Below are positions 1 to 11,302 of a stretch of 64,000 nt of DNA, in pieces; position 1 is the stretch's first letter; each line of letters opens with the position of its first letter. This DNA is from Cryptomeria japonica. Its lineage: Eukaryota > Streptophyta > Pinopsida > Cupressales > Cupressaceae. The notes beneath the pieces were generated by a model. The model was not told where the DNA came from. It saw nothing but the letters and a program-made list of their open reading frames with translations, and made no database searches. Where the stretch lies: the NCBI RefSeq assembly GCF_030272615.1, contig NC_081408.1, positions 334,708,793-334,772,792 on the forward strand, given 5' to 3'. A program made the position numbers and the translations under genes.

Positions 1-390
1 ACCTTCAACAAGCATTATTCCATTTTCTCCAAAATCTCCTAAACATAAGATGCATGACGGTCTTGATCCTGTGCGAGTTAAAGATCCTATTTTTATAAAT
101 CTTGATGATGGTATAGATGAAAATGTTATTCATGATGAAAATGTTAGTTCTCTTGCTTCTGATAGTGAATATGAATATGTTGATGTTGATAACCATTTAT
201 CTAATGAATTTTCTAAAGCACTTATCCTAGCTCCTAGACAAGAACAACATGGCTTGGAACATGAACATAGCCCTTGTTTGGATCTTGTGATAGCTCCATC
301 TACTGTGTTGAATGTTCCTCCTCTAGCGTGTTTCCTGCCTTCCTGAAATATTGATCAGCAAGATCGGGGGGTGGATGACGTGCTGGACTA
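1..390 (+). pseudogene. C-terminal tail of the A' polyprotein
   Basis: The frame reads an acidic tail rich in Asp and Glu (residues such as LDDGIDENVIHDENV) that also ends the polyprotein of A at 57660-58120. A stop near 344 interrupts the last stretch, which in A continues to a stop near 58120. A' lacks an 18-bp segment present in A after the shared TTTTCTCC near its start. No enzymatic motif is visible; in A the same region follows the protease, and no reverse transcriptase or integrase follows it. Function unknown. Confidence 0.6.
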
Positions 391-1135
391 GTTTTATTAG
401 CATAGCAGACTCTCTCCTCCTCTCTTTTGTCACTTCTTCTATGTGTTATTCTCATTCTTCTATTTGTTGTCCTTAGTGTTGTCTACTTGAGGACGATGCA
501 AAGCATTGAGATCTCTTTTGGTCTCTCTCATGTGGACTCAAAAGACACATGTGTTCCCTTCTGCTAGGTGACTTTCCTTGATTGGGGAATGAAGAACAAT
601 TATGCATACGTACATATGATATACATGAATTATCATACAGCATACTGACCCCGAGGAAAGCGAAGTCACCTCGTGCTTTGTGTTTTGTGTCTATTATCCT
701 TGGGTTTATCTCACACTGGGGGGCTAAATCTTTGTGATAACGTGCTCCTTTCCCTTCTCATTTCTTATGTGTACCACTACCTTAAAGCAATCACCCCCGT
801 TGAGGCATGTGTGATCGATTTAATGTAGGGGGGCATACACCCCGTCTATCCCTTCAGGATACTTGAAAACTTCTTGGTGAACTGAGCTTTGCCTTGAAAA
901 TTTTTGGTATTTTTCTTACATGACTCATAGTGAGGGAACCTTACTACTGATAGTCATAGTTCTCCCTCATGATCTTCCCTTTTACTTTGTCAATTGAAGT
1001 CGTAAGATCCTTAGTCCATTGGGGGCTTGGTGTATCTTGCCTCCTTGACGTGGTGAAAGTCTTTCAATGTTGTTTCCTTGTACTTTACCGGAAGTATGAG
1101 CATATGCTTATACTCCCACTAAAGTGGGGGCTAAA
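391..1135 (+). other. 3' untranslated region and polypurine tract of A'
   Basis: Non-coding stretch between the polyprotein end and the 3' LTR, collinear with 58121-58865 of A. It ends in the purine tract AAAGTGGGGGC, the expected primer for plus-strand synthesis. A second purine run near 832-841 (TAGGGGGGCA) is kept in both copies. No gene seen. Confidence 0.6.
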
Positions 1136-1303
1136 TGTAGCGTCCTAAAATTGTGACACTTGCAATTTCAACTACATTTGGGTCTTCATGATGGCGACAC
1201 AACATTGAACCTAAATTCAGACTCTGAAACTCGTCCATGACATCAAAAACTGCATTTTTCAGCACCCTGACCTGATCCTCCTTGCACCCTACTGTCCCTG
1301 GAG

Positions 1304-1400
1304 GTGGGACCATGGCGCCCAGCACCCTGGTCCTTCAGGACTAGGGTGCCCAGTGCCTTGGTCCCCCAGGACCATGGCGCCCAGTGCCCTGGTCCCTAGC
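1304..1400 (+). repeat. 31-bp tandem repeats in the U3 of the A-family LTR
   Basis: Three units of about 31-32 bp, each built from GGACCA, GGCGCCCAG and CCCTGGTCC. The junction between units forms an inverted repeat (GGTCCTnnAGGACC). The same array sits in both LTRs of A (about 52487-52582 and 59035-59132). It lies 120-210 bp upstream of the TATA box, where U3 enhancers usually lie. A regulatory role is an inference. Confidence 0.6.
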
Positions 1401-1828
1401 CCTATTTTGGGCTCGGTCTCTTAGGGGGCTTCGGGTCTTTATGTTTGCAATTCGGGAAACATTGTTTCCTGGTCGGCCCAAGGTCGGAAAAATCAGTCTT
1501 TCAACCCTAATTGGAACATATATAAACTACATTTCCCCTCTCAGAAAGGGTAGATGAAAAGAGGAAGGATATATGTGTACAAGACGCAGAAGCGATATTC
1601 AAACATTCAAGCATTCAAGCATTCAAGCATTCCTTCAAGCAATTGATCATTCTAAGTCTCCATTCAAAGCTAAGTGTTGCATTCAAGACAAGGATTCAAC
1701 CATTGAAGAGGAGATCACTTACAACATACAACATACAAAAACATTTACACCTTCACATGTAAGAATACAAACATTCTTACAACAAGGTATCAGTACTTGT
1801 TTACATTACAAACATTTACATTTACAGC

Positions 1829-3144
1829 TGTAACATCAGAATTAGGAATCATCAAAACATAAGTAGATCAATCAAAACACAAGACATGATAGCTCAATCA
1901 AAAGAACATTCATTGAAATGAACCTAATTCCAAGCACACTCAATAGAGGCATAAAAACAAAGCATTTAAAAGAACATATCATGCAAACCATATAGCAATT
2001 TGAATGCTTCTTCCATGCGGCTCCATTGTTGTTCTTTCCTCTTCAATGGGTTTGTGGATCTCACCTACAAGTGCACACACAATTGAAATCAAGATTGATG
2101 AAAAGCTCAAGAGTACTAGAAGCGTAAGTTCGATAGTTTGATAGAAAATTCGGATTATTAATTAAGGATCAAGGTTATTAAGGGGCTTTGAGTGAAGAAA
2201 TTCATCCAATTTATAGAAAAATTGGAGAAAAAGACAAGATTAGCATGAAATTGATATTTAGGCAATTGATTTCAAAATTGGCACAATTGAGTGAAAAGAA
2301 GAAGGTTATGACACCTTCTATGTCATAAATTATGACATATTGCCAATGCAAAGCTTAGAGAACTAGAACCTTATGACATCTTGCTATGCTAAGAGTATGA
2401 CGCATGAAGCACAAAAATAGGGAGCACTAAAGACAAGTTAATTAGGTGGAAATTAAATTTGACAAATTAGAAAATAGGTGGAAATTAGGAATTAGGAAAT
2501 AATGAAATTAGGAATTAGGTAAATTAATTAATAATTTGTCATTTATTAATTAATTCACAAAGAGGAATAATTAGCCAATTAAATGAACATTTAATTGTAA
2601 TGAGAAGACTTAGGATAAATAAATAATTTATTAATCCTAAAGGAGGAAATGACAAACCAGGTTAAATGATTAAATCATGAAACCCTAGAAGACAAATTAG
2701 AAATGCGAGAATGACAATTAGGTCTTGACAAAGGATAGTTGATATCGATTCGATCATGATTTTGGATTGATAAATGACCAATGTGATAAAATGATTCGAT
2801 TGATAAATGATTTGATTGAGATTGGTTGACAAAAATCAATGACAAATTGACCAAATTGACATGATTGAAAAGGACAAGGATCGATGACGAATCGATCACA
2901 ATATGACAATATTGACAAGGACAAAGATCGACCAAAATCATGACTGAATGCTTGTTGTCGACAAGACCTAATTCAAAAGCGAGACAAATGAAGAATACAG
3001 AAGAATGACTCGATGCTTGCAAATGATAAAAACCAAGTGCATGACATAGGAGAAATGTTAATGCGACGCAAAAACCTAAAATGAGGCAATGCGCCAATGT
3101 TAAAGTATGACCTCGCAAGCGTTGACCATTTTTAGGTGTCTACA
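1829..3144 (-). repeat. Solo LTR of a Ty3/gypsy-type element (I)
   Basis: A 1316-bp block with ends TGTAAC...GTCTACA sits inside the A' LTR, flanked on both sides by the perfect 5-bp duplication ACAGC (1824-1828 and 3145-3149). The uninterrupted LTR sequence continues exactly at 3145. Read on the minus strand it starts TGTAGACACCTAAAA, as LTR K does at 6121. There is no internal region or primer site, so it is a solo LTR left by LTR-LTR recombination. A TATA-like sequence (TATAAATT, minus strand) lies near 2205-2215. Confidence 0.85.
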
Positions 3145-3728
3145 ACAGCATTCTCATTTCTTGGTTAATTCCAAAACTGGGGTTTGACCTAAGGGAAAAC
3201 CCCTAATCCCTAACCCCCCAATCATCCTCTCTTTTCTATGTGTAGGTTGTAGGTACGCGGCTGAAATTGAAGATTTGGAATCCTTGTGCAGAGACGAACA
3301 GATCCCCCTTCGTTTTGCAGATTTTTCGGAGGACCGTGTGCATGTCGGGCGCCATCGTCCCGTCAACTTTCACTCAAATTTGTAGGACAGCATCGTCTCG
3401 ACATTTTACTGCTAATTCCAGGTCCGCAGCTTCATCCTATATTCCTATCTTTGTTTATAAGTGAATCTTTCTCACTTTTCATGCATTCCTAGCTTAATCC
3501 TTCTATCTACATTCTTTACAAAAGAGGGTAGCCTTGCTGTCTTAACCCTTGAAACTCATTTAGAATCCAATCTTGCATTGTGTGGGATTGGATCTTGTGG
3601 GTTTCAACCCCTCTTTTGAATGTAAAGTCTCCCCTAAGTGAAAACCGTCAACCCTAGTGACCTCCTTTCTCTCTCCTTGGAGTGGTGGGGGGAACACTTA
3701 GGGTTCAATCGCGATTTTCCACTTTACA

Positions 3729-4640
3729 CATAGTTTAAACTATAAATAACACTTAAACAACATTATAACAACAAAAATTCATAACTACAGTCTTTCTGAA
3801 CAAGAAACAACAAAAAAAACAAAACAACAAGGAGCAAGTGAAAGCATCCTAAAACTAAAAACAACACATGACCTAAGGGATCGACTTGCGAACCCCAGAT
3901 TTATCAATGACATTTTTCCAATAATCAAATAGGAACTTGTAAAGTTTCTTGGCTTCATCCTTGTCAACATTGTTGTCCACGGTATTCTCTCTCAAGAGGG
4001 AGAGAGTGAGGGTCAAACTGTGAAGGACTTGCAAGCAAGAATTTTTGAGACATGCAATCTGGGAATCCTTGGCCTCCACCTTATGTTTCTGAACCTTGAC
4101 CTCCTCAAGAATGGCCTTCATGTCTAGTAACAGCCCCAAGTTTTCAATCCTCTACAAAATATTTAAAACATTACAACGGATATTTTTGAGCTATTCCATA
4201 GTTGGGATCCCATGGGGATATCAATATTTTTCTCATCTCCCTCCTTATTGATAGTCTCTACCATCAGATCCACTTTATCCATTTCCATCATCTTAGCCGA
4301 ATCCACAATAGGAGAACTGAACCCCTAGGCTCCCAAGTCCTCTAGTTCCACCACATTGTTGTTCTCATCACCCTCTCTATTCAAAGTCTCAATTGTCATG
4401 TCCACTTTTCCTATCTTAGTCATCTTAGCCAAATCTGCAACATGAGCTCTAGTCCCTAGGGCCCCCAAATCATCCAACTCCACCATTTTCATCACTTCAT
4501 CCAGGTCCACCAAGCTGATAGTCACAATAGGTTCCATATCCAACTTAGCATTAGCAGCCTCATTGAGGGGCCGAGAGGAACCCAAATATTTAAGGTCCAC
4601 ACACACCACACCCCCCCCCCCCCCCCCCCCCCCGTCTTTT
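3729..4640 (-). pseudogene. Unrecognised ORF fragments with internal repeats
   Basis: Two minus-strand open pieces (4325-4609 and 3873-4139) with a broken stretch between them. The first piece and the sequence after its stop repeat one another: VDMTIETLNREGDEN is followed about 35 residues later by VDLMVETINKEGDEK. The 3873-4139 piece is rich in Lys and Glu, coiled-coil-like at its start. I recognise no domain. The region lies just beyond the minus-strand end of LTR K, so it is older host or transposon sequence. It may be the remnant of another accessory ORF of a non-autonomous element, but nothing proves that. Confidence 0.3.
4611..4633. repeat. Poly-C tract, 23 bp
   Basis: An uninterrupted run of 23 C (G on the minus strand) directly after a short CACA run. 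Such a pure homopolymer in otherwise old sequence may be partly an assembly or sequencing artefact. Confidence 0.9.
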
Positions 4641-6121
4641 CCTCAAATTGTGTGCTCAGATTGTTGCACTTGTAAAAGAGGATCAAACAAACATCAAACA
4701 CACACATGAAATATTATTTAGAATTAGAAATCAAAATAGAAACTAAGCTAATTTAGCTTCAAAATCAAGAACCCTAATTTTAAATGATATGATCTAGGAT
4801 GAAAATGAATGCAATTAAGATCCTATGTAGATGATCATTTCATATGAAGAGATGAGATGCAAGATGGAATAGAAGATATGAAACTAAGATTGATTCCGAA
4901 TTGAAATATTATGGCATGCTAATTAGACTAAAATGGATATTGTTATGAAATTGATATATAATGTTATGAATTAAAAGAGAATGGCAATGGGGTTGGAATG
5001 ATACTATCAACAAAATGAAAGATAAACTAGCATGCAACTACTAAGTGCTTGAAGATGGCAAATCTAGCTCCCTAATAACTTGCAAAATGACTATAAGTTT
5101 GATGCACAAGGTGATTATTTTTTGGATTGAATAAATGAACTCTATTTATAGGGAAACTAGAGAAATGGATGGTTGAGATTGAGTAAATTCAACAAGGGAT
5201 AGGATTGAAAGTTATCAATCCATGGGAGGAATTCAATCCATTTCCATATTGACAAATGTCACCTTGAGATGGTTTGAGAGAATGCTAAGAAATAATTAGA
5301 TGCTAAGTAAAATTTTTGGGTAACCTCAAGAGATGACATCATTGGATAATGCCATTGTCCAAGGGAGCGTGCTATTGTCCGAGGTAACCTCTTGTGTAAA
5401 GTTGATGGATGGCCAAAGTGAAAACCATCATGGGATAGGATGTTGTCTTGTAAGAGGCATTAAATGCTCTTTGTAGAATTTGGAGGTTAACTTGTTGAAA
5501 GTTAGATAACCTTACTAGTTTGGAAGACTCAACAAGTTAACGTGTTGAAGAAAGTAGAGTCTTCAACACATTTTGAAGACTTTACCTAAATTTGGAGAAG
5601 TAACTCCCCCAAATTTAGGGATGTGACATGATTAGAAGACAGGACAATTAATGAGGGGTTTGAGAGATTCTAGAAGAATAAGTAGGAGGCAAGTGGGAGA
5701 TGTAGGAGAATGCAAGTGTAGGAAAATAGGCATTTTATATAAAATAAAAAGATTTATTTTAACCAAAAAGGATTTAACTTGCATTTGTAGGATTTTGCAA
5801 ATGGGGGGACTTCTCACAAATAAATAATAATTTATTTAAATACAAAAGGATATTTAATTAAATGTAAATTCAATTAAAAGAGGAAAGGGGTTATAATTAA
5901 ATAAATAAGATCTATTCAATTAAATGGCTAGAGGGGATTTAATCAAACCTTAGTTTAATTAATAGGTTAGGCTAGAAGAAATGGATTCTAATCAAGTGTT
6001 TAGTTTGATTAATAGGCTGATAGGGATATTAATTAAACCTTAGTCTAATTAATAGATGAGTAAATGATGATTAAATGATTAAAATTCATTTAATTAGTTG
6101 TGCAAGTTTTAGGTGTCTACA
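4640..6121 (-). repeat. 3' LTR of an older gypsy element (K)
   Basis: On the minus strand it begins TGTAGACACCTAAAA right after a purine-rich tract (CAAAGAGGGGCAAAA, 6122-6136), the arrangement of a 3' LTR. A TATA box (TATAAATAG on the minus strand) lies near 5139-5148. The far end could not be fixed; it lies somewhere at 4640-4710. The middle (5800-6100) is very AT-rich, with repeated TTAATTAA-like words, as in LTR I and the E-family LTRs. Confidence 0.55.
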
Positions 6122-6448
6122 TTTTGCCCCTCTTTGAAGCGATGTGTGACCACATGTTAATTAAAAAAAAATGTTCGATATGTTGTCAAAGTTCTCGATA
6201 TGGTGTTGTCATCAAAATTGTTGAAATGAAGCCTTGGATATGAAAAATTGATTCGTTATGAAAAGTCGATATGAGATTGATATGAAATTGACATCAATAT
6301 GCCCCCTTGGGAGATAAATTGAGAAGATTTATGATTTTTAGGGCAAGGTCTTGATGTATGAGAATTTTTTAAATTTTTGGATAACTTTTTAAATTTTTGG
6401 ATTTTTTGGAATTAGTGGTTCTTAATCGTTTTCCATTTAACTAACTTA
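6122..6448 (-). other. 3' internal end of K, with CGATATG words
   Basis: Non-coding sequence next to the K LTR, starting with its polypurine tract. It contains several loosely spaced GATATG words that recur densely at 9404-9560, which would be its continuation if the blocks in between are insertions. No gene seen. Confidence 0.4.
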
Positions 6449-8530
6449 TGTTTGTATATCGGTTATGGGATCTAACATAATTGAAACATACCGGCTAGTG
6501 AGGAGACCAACTTAAAACAATCACACACAAAGAGGCATCTCATAAAACTAGGATATACGAGGAAAACCCAAGATGGGAAAAACCTCGATGAGAAATGTTG
6601 CTAGAGTCTTCTGCTCCAATCTAGCCTCATAATGAAGACACAGTTACAAAGTTTAGGAAACCAACCCCTATCTGATTTATGGGCTACAACCCAAAGGAGC
6701 ACCAACCCCTGACTTTAGGGCACCAACCAAAGGAGCTACAACCCCTGCATTGAGCTACAACTTAGTCCTCACAATATAAAATATCAAACACAAAGGTAGT
6801 AATCTAGTTACAAGTGAGTCTTGTAACAACTCAATACAAACTTCCCTACCAGTAAGGTATTTCCTCTACCTTACCAGTTCTTTGCAACCTCTGACTGAAT
6901 CTTCACCAACTCAGTCACTATCCTATTGGTTCTTCTCTTCTTACTCACTGCTCTCTCTTCTCACTACTGCTTCTTACCAGTTCACCTTTCCTCTATCGGT
7001 ATGGACACTACTGATTCTTCTCTTCAACCAGGTTCTCCCTCACTCTCCCTCACTTCTTATAAGCTCGTTAAGCACTTGGCTGATTTTCTCTTACTTGAAA
7101 AAGTATCACACTTCACAATAGCACCATGATCTTCTCTTCAACACCCCTAAACAATCTCTTTGGCCTTCATACTTATAGGCTCGTTTTCCCGCCAAAGCCC
7201 AATTAAAAAATTGGATGGTTAGGGTTTCCTCACCATCTACGAGGCAAACCAAATCCAATCAGATCCTGCATGATACGATCACCTTGATGTCCTTTGTTCA
7301 TCTCTCCCATTTCTGCATCTTTTACAACACATTTTCTAGATCTGGGAAACACGATCCTTTTTTTTTGACCTACATCTGTCAAACTGCTATTAATACCTCT
7401 ATTGTTTCCTTCTCAAGCTATTTTTTCAATCCGACCTTCTTGTTTCGATCTAGGTGCCAACAACTCCCTGATTCTACTCTATCGTTCATTCTTCCTCGAG
7501 CCATGCACATCAGATCAGATCCACAAATCATGGGATCCATAGTTAATGCACACCTTTTGAGATACCTTACTCAACACTACATATTTCCAGCCTTTTCAAG
7601 CTTGCCACTTTGACATCATATGGCATTCACATCAACCAACTACTGACTTGGCTCTTGAATTCGGTCTTGATATGATCATCAACCAAACACCCTACCGGTT
7701 TCTTTTCTCTGCCAGTTTACTAACCCTGTTGGTATCTCTCATTATACCGGTTAACTCTTCATGTCTGCACTTTGCTTGAGCTGTCAGTGAAACATCTAAA
7801 CTAGTCTCTAGAAATGTATATCCAAAGTATGCTCATTCTACAAAGTGAGAGTCTTCTGGATGTGCACCTCATCCATATTATTGGTGGACTTACATACCAG
7901 TTACCACTCTTGATGACACCATGTCATCAACCTTTACAAGATTCCATCTTCAATTAGGCCACTTACCTGTGTCTAGATCTTCTATGGCCTCACCCTCTTC
8001 CTGATCAGTTCGGACCATATTTCAACTAGTTTGTCTTAATGACAAACACATCACTATTCTTTTGTACTGGCATCTCATCATTCCTTCTCTGTCGGTCCAA
8101 TGCATAACCTTGATCTCATGCACTTAATCTATTCCCTTTGATCACTAGTATATCCGATGGGAGCACACTCACTGTCAGTCATGCATCACATGATGACTGC
8201 ATCTTCAAATGGTGGGAGTCCTATTGTTCTGCAACCTACAACATACCGGTTCATTCTACTCTTCCAATGTTGATGTGATTTAGATAACATTCTACCTCTT
8301 CAGCACAACCAAACACTTAAACACCTCTCCATCTCATCACACAATTCAGGCACTAACTCGTGTACTGGTGACTCTTGAGGTCATCTTCCTTACCTTACCG
8401 GTGTTCTACAACACAAGGTGATATCTAAGATATCACATTCTGGACTCCTCCATAGCAGTGTTGCATATACATTTCTTCTACCGGTAGTAATCCCATACCA
8501 TTTGACATTAATGACAACACAATGCAAACA
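6449..8530 (-). repeat. Degenerate copia-type LTR-like block (J)
   Basis: Contains the words GGAAAACCCAAGATGGGAAA and AACCTCGATGAG near 6560-6595, close to the GTGGAAACCCAAATAGGG block in the LTRs of G and B. The plus-strand end (ATGCAAACA, 8522-8530) corresponds to an LTR start TGTTTGCAT on the minus strand. Many ACCGGT/ACCGGC words are typical of the copia-type LTRs here. I found no matching target duplication, and the left boundary is a guess. Short open stretches at 6882-7129 and 7215-7613 look like chance ORFs. Confidence 0.35.
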
Positions 8531-8603
8531 ATTTGTTGGTAGGCATCGATTTTGTTGATGTTGAAAAGTTGGTCTAGGTTCTATATGCATTGTTAGTTGA
8601 TAT

Positions 8604-9398
8604 TGTTGGCAAATGCACACTCCAATGAGAAATTGTAGGTGATTGAAGGTTTTTTCATTGATGGCAACCTTGCAATCATATGACACCAGCAAGACAAAGA
8701 TACCAACACCGACATGGACAGACTGACTCTACACCGGCATATAGAACAGTGGCAGTGAAAGGAAGGATACCGACACCTTGGCTGAATTCAATTTTGTTTA
8801 AAATGTATTTTGTAATTAATTGTAAAATCATTGTACGCCGACATGGTGAGTTGTAATATGACTCATATATGTATGAGATCATTATAGATCATTTTGTAGA
8901 GTAGAGATGAGATGGGATGCAAAATATGTAGACCTAATATGTGAATTATTGGTTAAAGGTTATGTTGTAGCAAATCTTAAACTGGTATTGAATCTAGCAT
9001 AGCAGATGCTAATATGAAGTAGTACAAGACATTGAATTAGTATAATCCATTTTGTAAGTCAGTGTGACTTCTTTTGTAAATTGAGTAGTGAGCTCTAGGA
9101 ACTTGGCCTTCCTGCATGTGCAAGCCCCTAATGTAAGAGTAATATTCCCTTATTGGCCAGTAAGCGAATATTGTGGGTCACAAATCCCAACGAGGTTTTT
9201 TCCACACTGGGTTTCCTCATTAAAATATTGTTTTATGGTGTGCTTCACATGTTGTTGTTATTATTCTTAGTTACTGCATTATTTCTGGTTTACCTGTACA
9301 CAATTTTGATATGCATTTCATGTTTTAAGTCAAGTAAATTTATATATAGGTTAGATACTGATTCACCCCCCCTCTCAGTATCTTTGGGAATCCTAACA
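8604..9398 (+). repeat. Solo copia-type LTR (F')
   Basis: A 795-bp block with ends TGTTGGCAAATG...CCTAACA, flanked by the perfect duplication GATAT (8599-8603 and 9399-9403). It carries the features shared by the D, F and C LTRs: ATTGATGGCAAC near the start, TGAGTAGTGAGCTCTAGG (about 9084-9101) and GATTCACCCCCCCTCTCAG near the 3' end. No internal region follows, so it is a solo LTR on the plus strand. Confidence 0.88.
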
Positions 9399-9403
9399 GA
9401 TAT

Positions 9404-9565
9404 AAGTCGGGTCGATATGGATGAAATTTTGATATGGGTCTCATTGGCGATATGGATCAAATTTTGATATGGGTCTTCATTAGCGATATGAGGCACTGGT
9501 CGATATGGGTCAAAGATCGATATGAGTCCTTATTATCCATATGAGTCAAATTTTGATATGGGTCC
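9404..9565. repeat. Degenerate GATATGG array
   Basis: About ten imperfect repeats of 20-30 bp built on GATATGGGTC and AAATTTTGATATGG. They lie between the solo LTR and the end of the E1 LTR. The same word occurs more loosely at 6170-6300. No coding frame; it is probably part of the K 3' region. Confidence 0.6.
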
Positions 9566-10851
9566 TGTGTGTGTGAAAAGCATTAATCATGTAAGTAGTA
9601 GGACACAAACACTTCAATAAATCATTGCATGCATGGTTAGATAGATAAAATCAATGAATGTAAAAACCATAAAAAATTGACTTATTGCCTCCTAAAAGAT
9701 GCGAGTATAGACTTGCTCTCAAATTTGCCTAAGCAATATCAGTGACTAGACTACACCAAGATGAAGAATTTAATCTATATGAGCAAAAAAATTAAACTAA
9801 AGGGATGCAAGATTAAGCTAGATGGATGCAAGATTAAGCTAGATAGATGCAAGATTAAGCTATGATTATCGAGCTATCTGATTCTAATCAAGTTAACATG
9901 ATTAAAATAATATACAAAAAGATAAGATGCAATGATCTCACAGAAAAATATTCTCAATGAGTCTAGAGCAAAAGCAACATAATAACAATAAATCTTCAAG
10001 GTGCCTTGATTGAGAGATGAAAGCCTGAATTTATACAGAATCCAAAGAGAGACCAATGGTCAAGATCGATTAATTATGAGCTATTGAGATTCCTCAAGAT
10101 AAAGCACAATCCAGGTGAATTGAAATGATTGGATGCTTTGATTCAGTTTCAGAGGAGATGAAGATTGAGTTGATTTTGAGATAAATTCACTTAAAACCTG
10201 ATTTAATGCATTTGGATTATAAGTCTGAGTTTGCATTGGAGATAAAATCAATTGAAGTCATGCACAAGTGAGATAAAATTAGTTGACTCCATGCATATTT
10301 AATTTATTTTCTTAAGATTTTTATTAGAAAAAAGTCATTTTAATGCAAATGAATCCTTTCCTCAAGATTGCTTTGAGTTTGAATTTAGAGAAAATGATTT
10401 ATTCAATTTAATTGCTTTTCTAAGATTTCTCAAATTATCTCAAATTTAGAAAATAAGAAATATCTCGAGTTGATTTCTTTTCTCAATTTAATTCCTTTTT
10501 GCAAATTAATTACTTTTTGCAAATTAATTCTTTTTTGTAAATTAATTCCTTTTTGTAAATTAATTCCTTTTTTTGTTTTGAATAGCAAACTTATTTATTA
10601 ATTAAATATGCTAGGATATTTAATTAAATAAATAGGATAATTTATTAAAATGATTTATTTGGAATGATTAATTAATTAATTAATTAAACATTTAATTAAT
10701 TTTAAATGATTTATTTTCCATGTGACATTGATGATTTAGGAATTAATTAATTAGGTTCTCAAGATTGATTTGATTGTCTTTCGTTAGGACCTTGGTGATG
10801 TAGTCGAGATTAGGGGCCCATGGTTGAGGTGACCATTTTTAGGGTATTACA
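9566..10851 (-). repeat. 3' LTR of E1
   Basis: On the minus strand it starts TGTAATACCCTAAAA and ends CTTTTCACACACACA. It matches the E2 5' LTR (44289-45453, plus strand): both begin with the same 40 or so bases, including CATGGGCCCCTAATCTCGAC. It follows a purine-rich tract on the minus strand (10852-10868) and is not followed by a primer site, so it is the 3' LTR. A TATA-like TATAAATTCA lies near 10030 on the minus strand. The centre (10300-10720) is AT-rich with repeated AATTAATTC words. Confidence 0.85.
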
Positions 10852-11290
10852 TTTGTCACTCTTTGAAATTATGTGCAAACAGTGCATTGATTCAAAGAAT
10901 AATTGATGTCAAATAGATATTAGTTTTGACCTTGATGGATAACAAACCAATGAAGAGTGAGACGTTCAACTTGATTTGAACCGATGAAACCGATATCACA
11001 GTGATTTTAGGCAATTTGGTTTTAATAAAATGATATAGCAATGATAATTTGAGCACGAAGATTAATGTAAGAATTAATTTGAAATCAGAGTTTATTCGGA
11101 GAAGATTTGAGCACAAAGTGATGTGAAGATTGACTTGAAGATGGAAGTGCCAAGTGGTCAACATTATGAGGATTTGAGTAGAAAATTGATGTCATATTTT
11201 GATTTCGATCCCGAAAATAGACTCAGGACGATCAATTTAGTTAAGAGTACAAATTTGTGTCCATCAGAGCAAGTTTGAAAATTAGGGTTT
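10852..11290 (-). other. 3' internal region of E1 next to the LTR
   Basis: AT-rich stretch between the polypurine tract and the TATA box of the antisense gene. The minus-strand open stretch at 10892-11164 is low-complexity and resembles nothing; I treat it as chance. It may hold the promoter-proximal region of the plus-strand PMD gene. Confidence 0.35.
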
Positions 11291-11294
11291 CGCC

Positions 11295-11302
11295 TATATA
11301 AG
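11295..11302 (+). promoter_or_regulatory. TATA box of the antisense PMD gene
   Basis: TATATAAG in the context CGCCTATATAAGGGG, on the strand opposite E1 pol. It lies about 730 bp upstream of the PMD domain. The stretch between contains several TCGTATG words and a possible 3' splice site (TTTTGTAG at 11911-11918), so the transcript may start near 11330 and lose an intron. Transcription is inferred. Confidence 0.5.

Larger units (their letters stand above)
1..3728 (+). mobile_element. Element A', 3' part of a gag-protease LTR retrotransposon
   Basis: This is the 3' end of an element of the same family as A (52315-60135). The internal part 1-1135 matches 57740-58865 almost base for base by eye, and the LTR at 1136-3728 matches 58866-60135. 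The polypurine tract AAAGTGGGGGC lies at 1121-1131, just before the LTR start TGTAGCGTCC. The 5' part lies left of the window. The LTR is interrupted by a solo gypsy LTR at 1829-3144. The base sequence after the LTR end is CATAG (3729-3733), one half of the expected target duplication; the other half is outside the window. Confidence 0.85.
1136..3728 (+). repeat. 3' LTR of A', split by a solo LTR
   Basis: Starts TGTAGCGTCCTAAAA and ends CACTTTACA, the termini found in the two LTRs of A. Without the 1829-3144 insertion and its 5-bp duplication it is about 1.27 kb. It holds three GC-rich tandem units at about 1304-1400, a TATA box (TATATAAAC, about 1518-1526), a short AAGCATTC tandem run at about 1600-1632, and in U5 a copy of the hairpin module (3331-3361) described under A. 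Confidence 0.85.

Noticed and set aside
1573-1833. 86-residue ORF in the A' LTR (with similar ones at 52631-53035 and 59182-59594)
   Set aside because: They read through U5 of the LTR and the AAGCATTC run; no conserved substitution pattern in favour of coding, and different frames are open in each copy.
6882-7613. Ser/Leu-rich plus-strand ORFs of 79, 67 and 132 residues
   Set aside because: Pyrimidine-rich LTR-like sequence with no recognisable domain and no counterpart elsewhere in the window.
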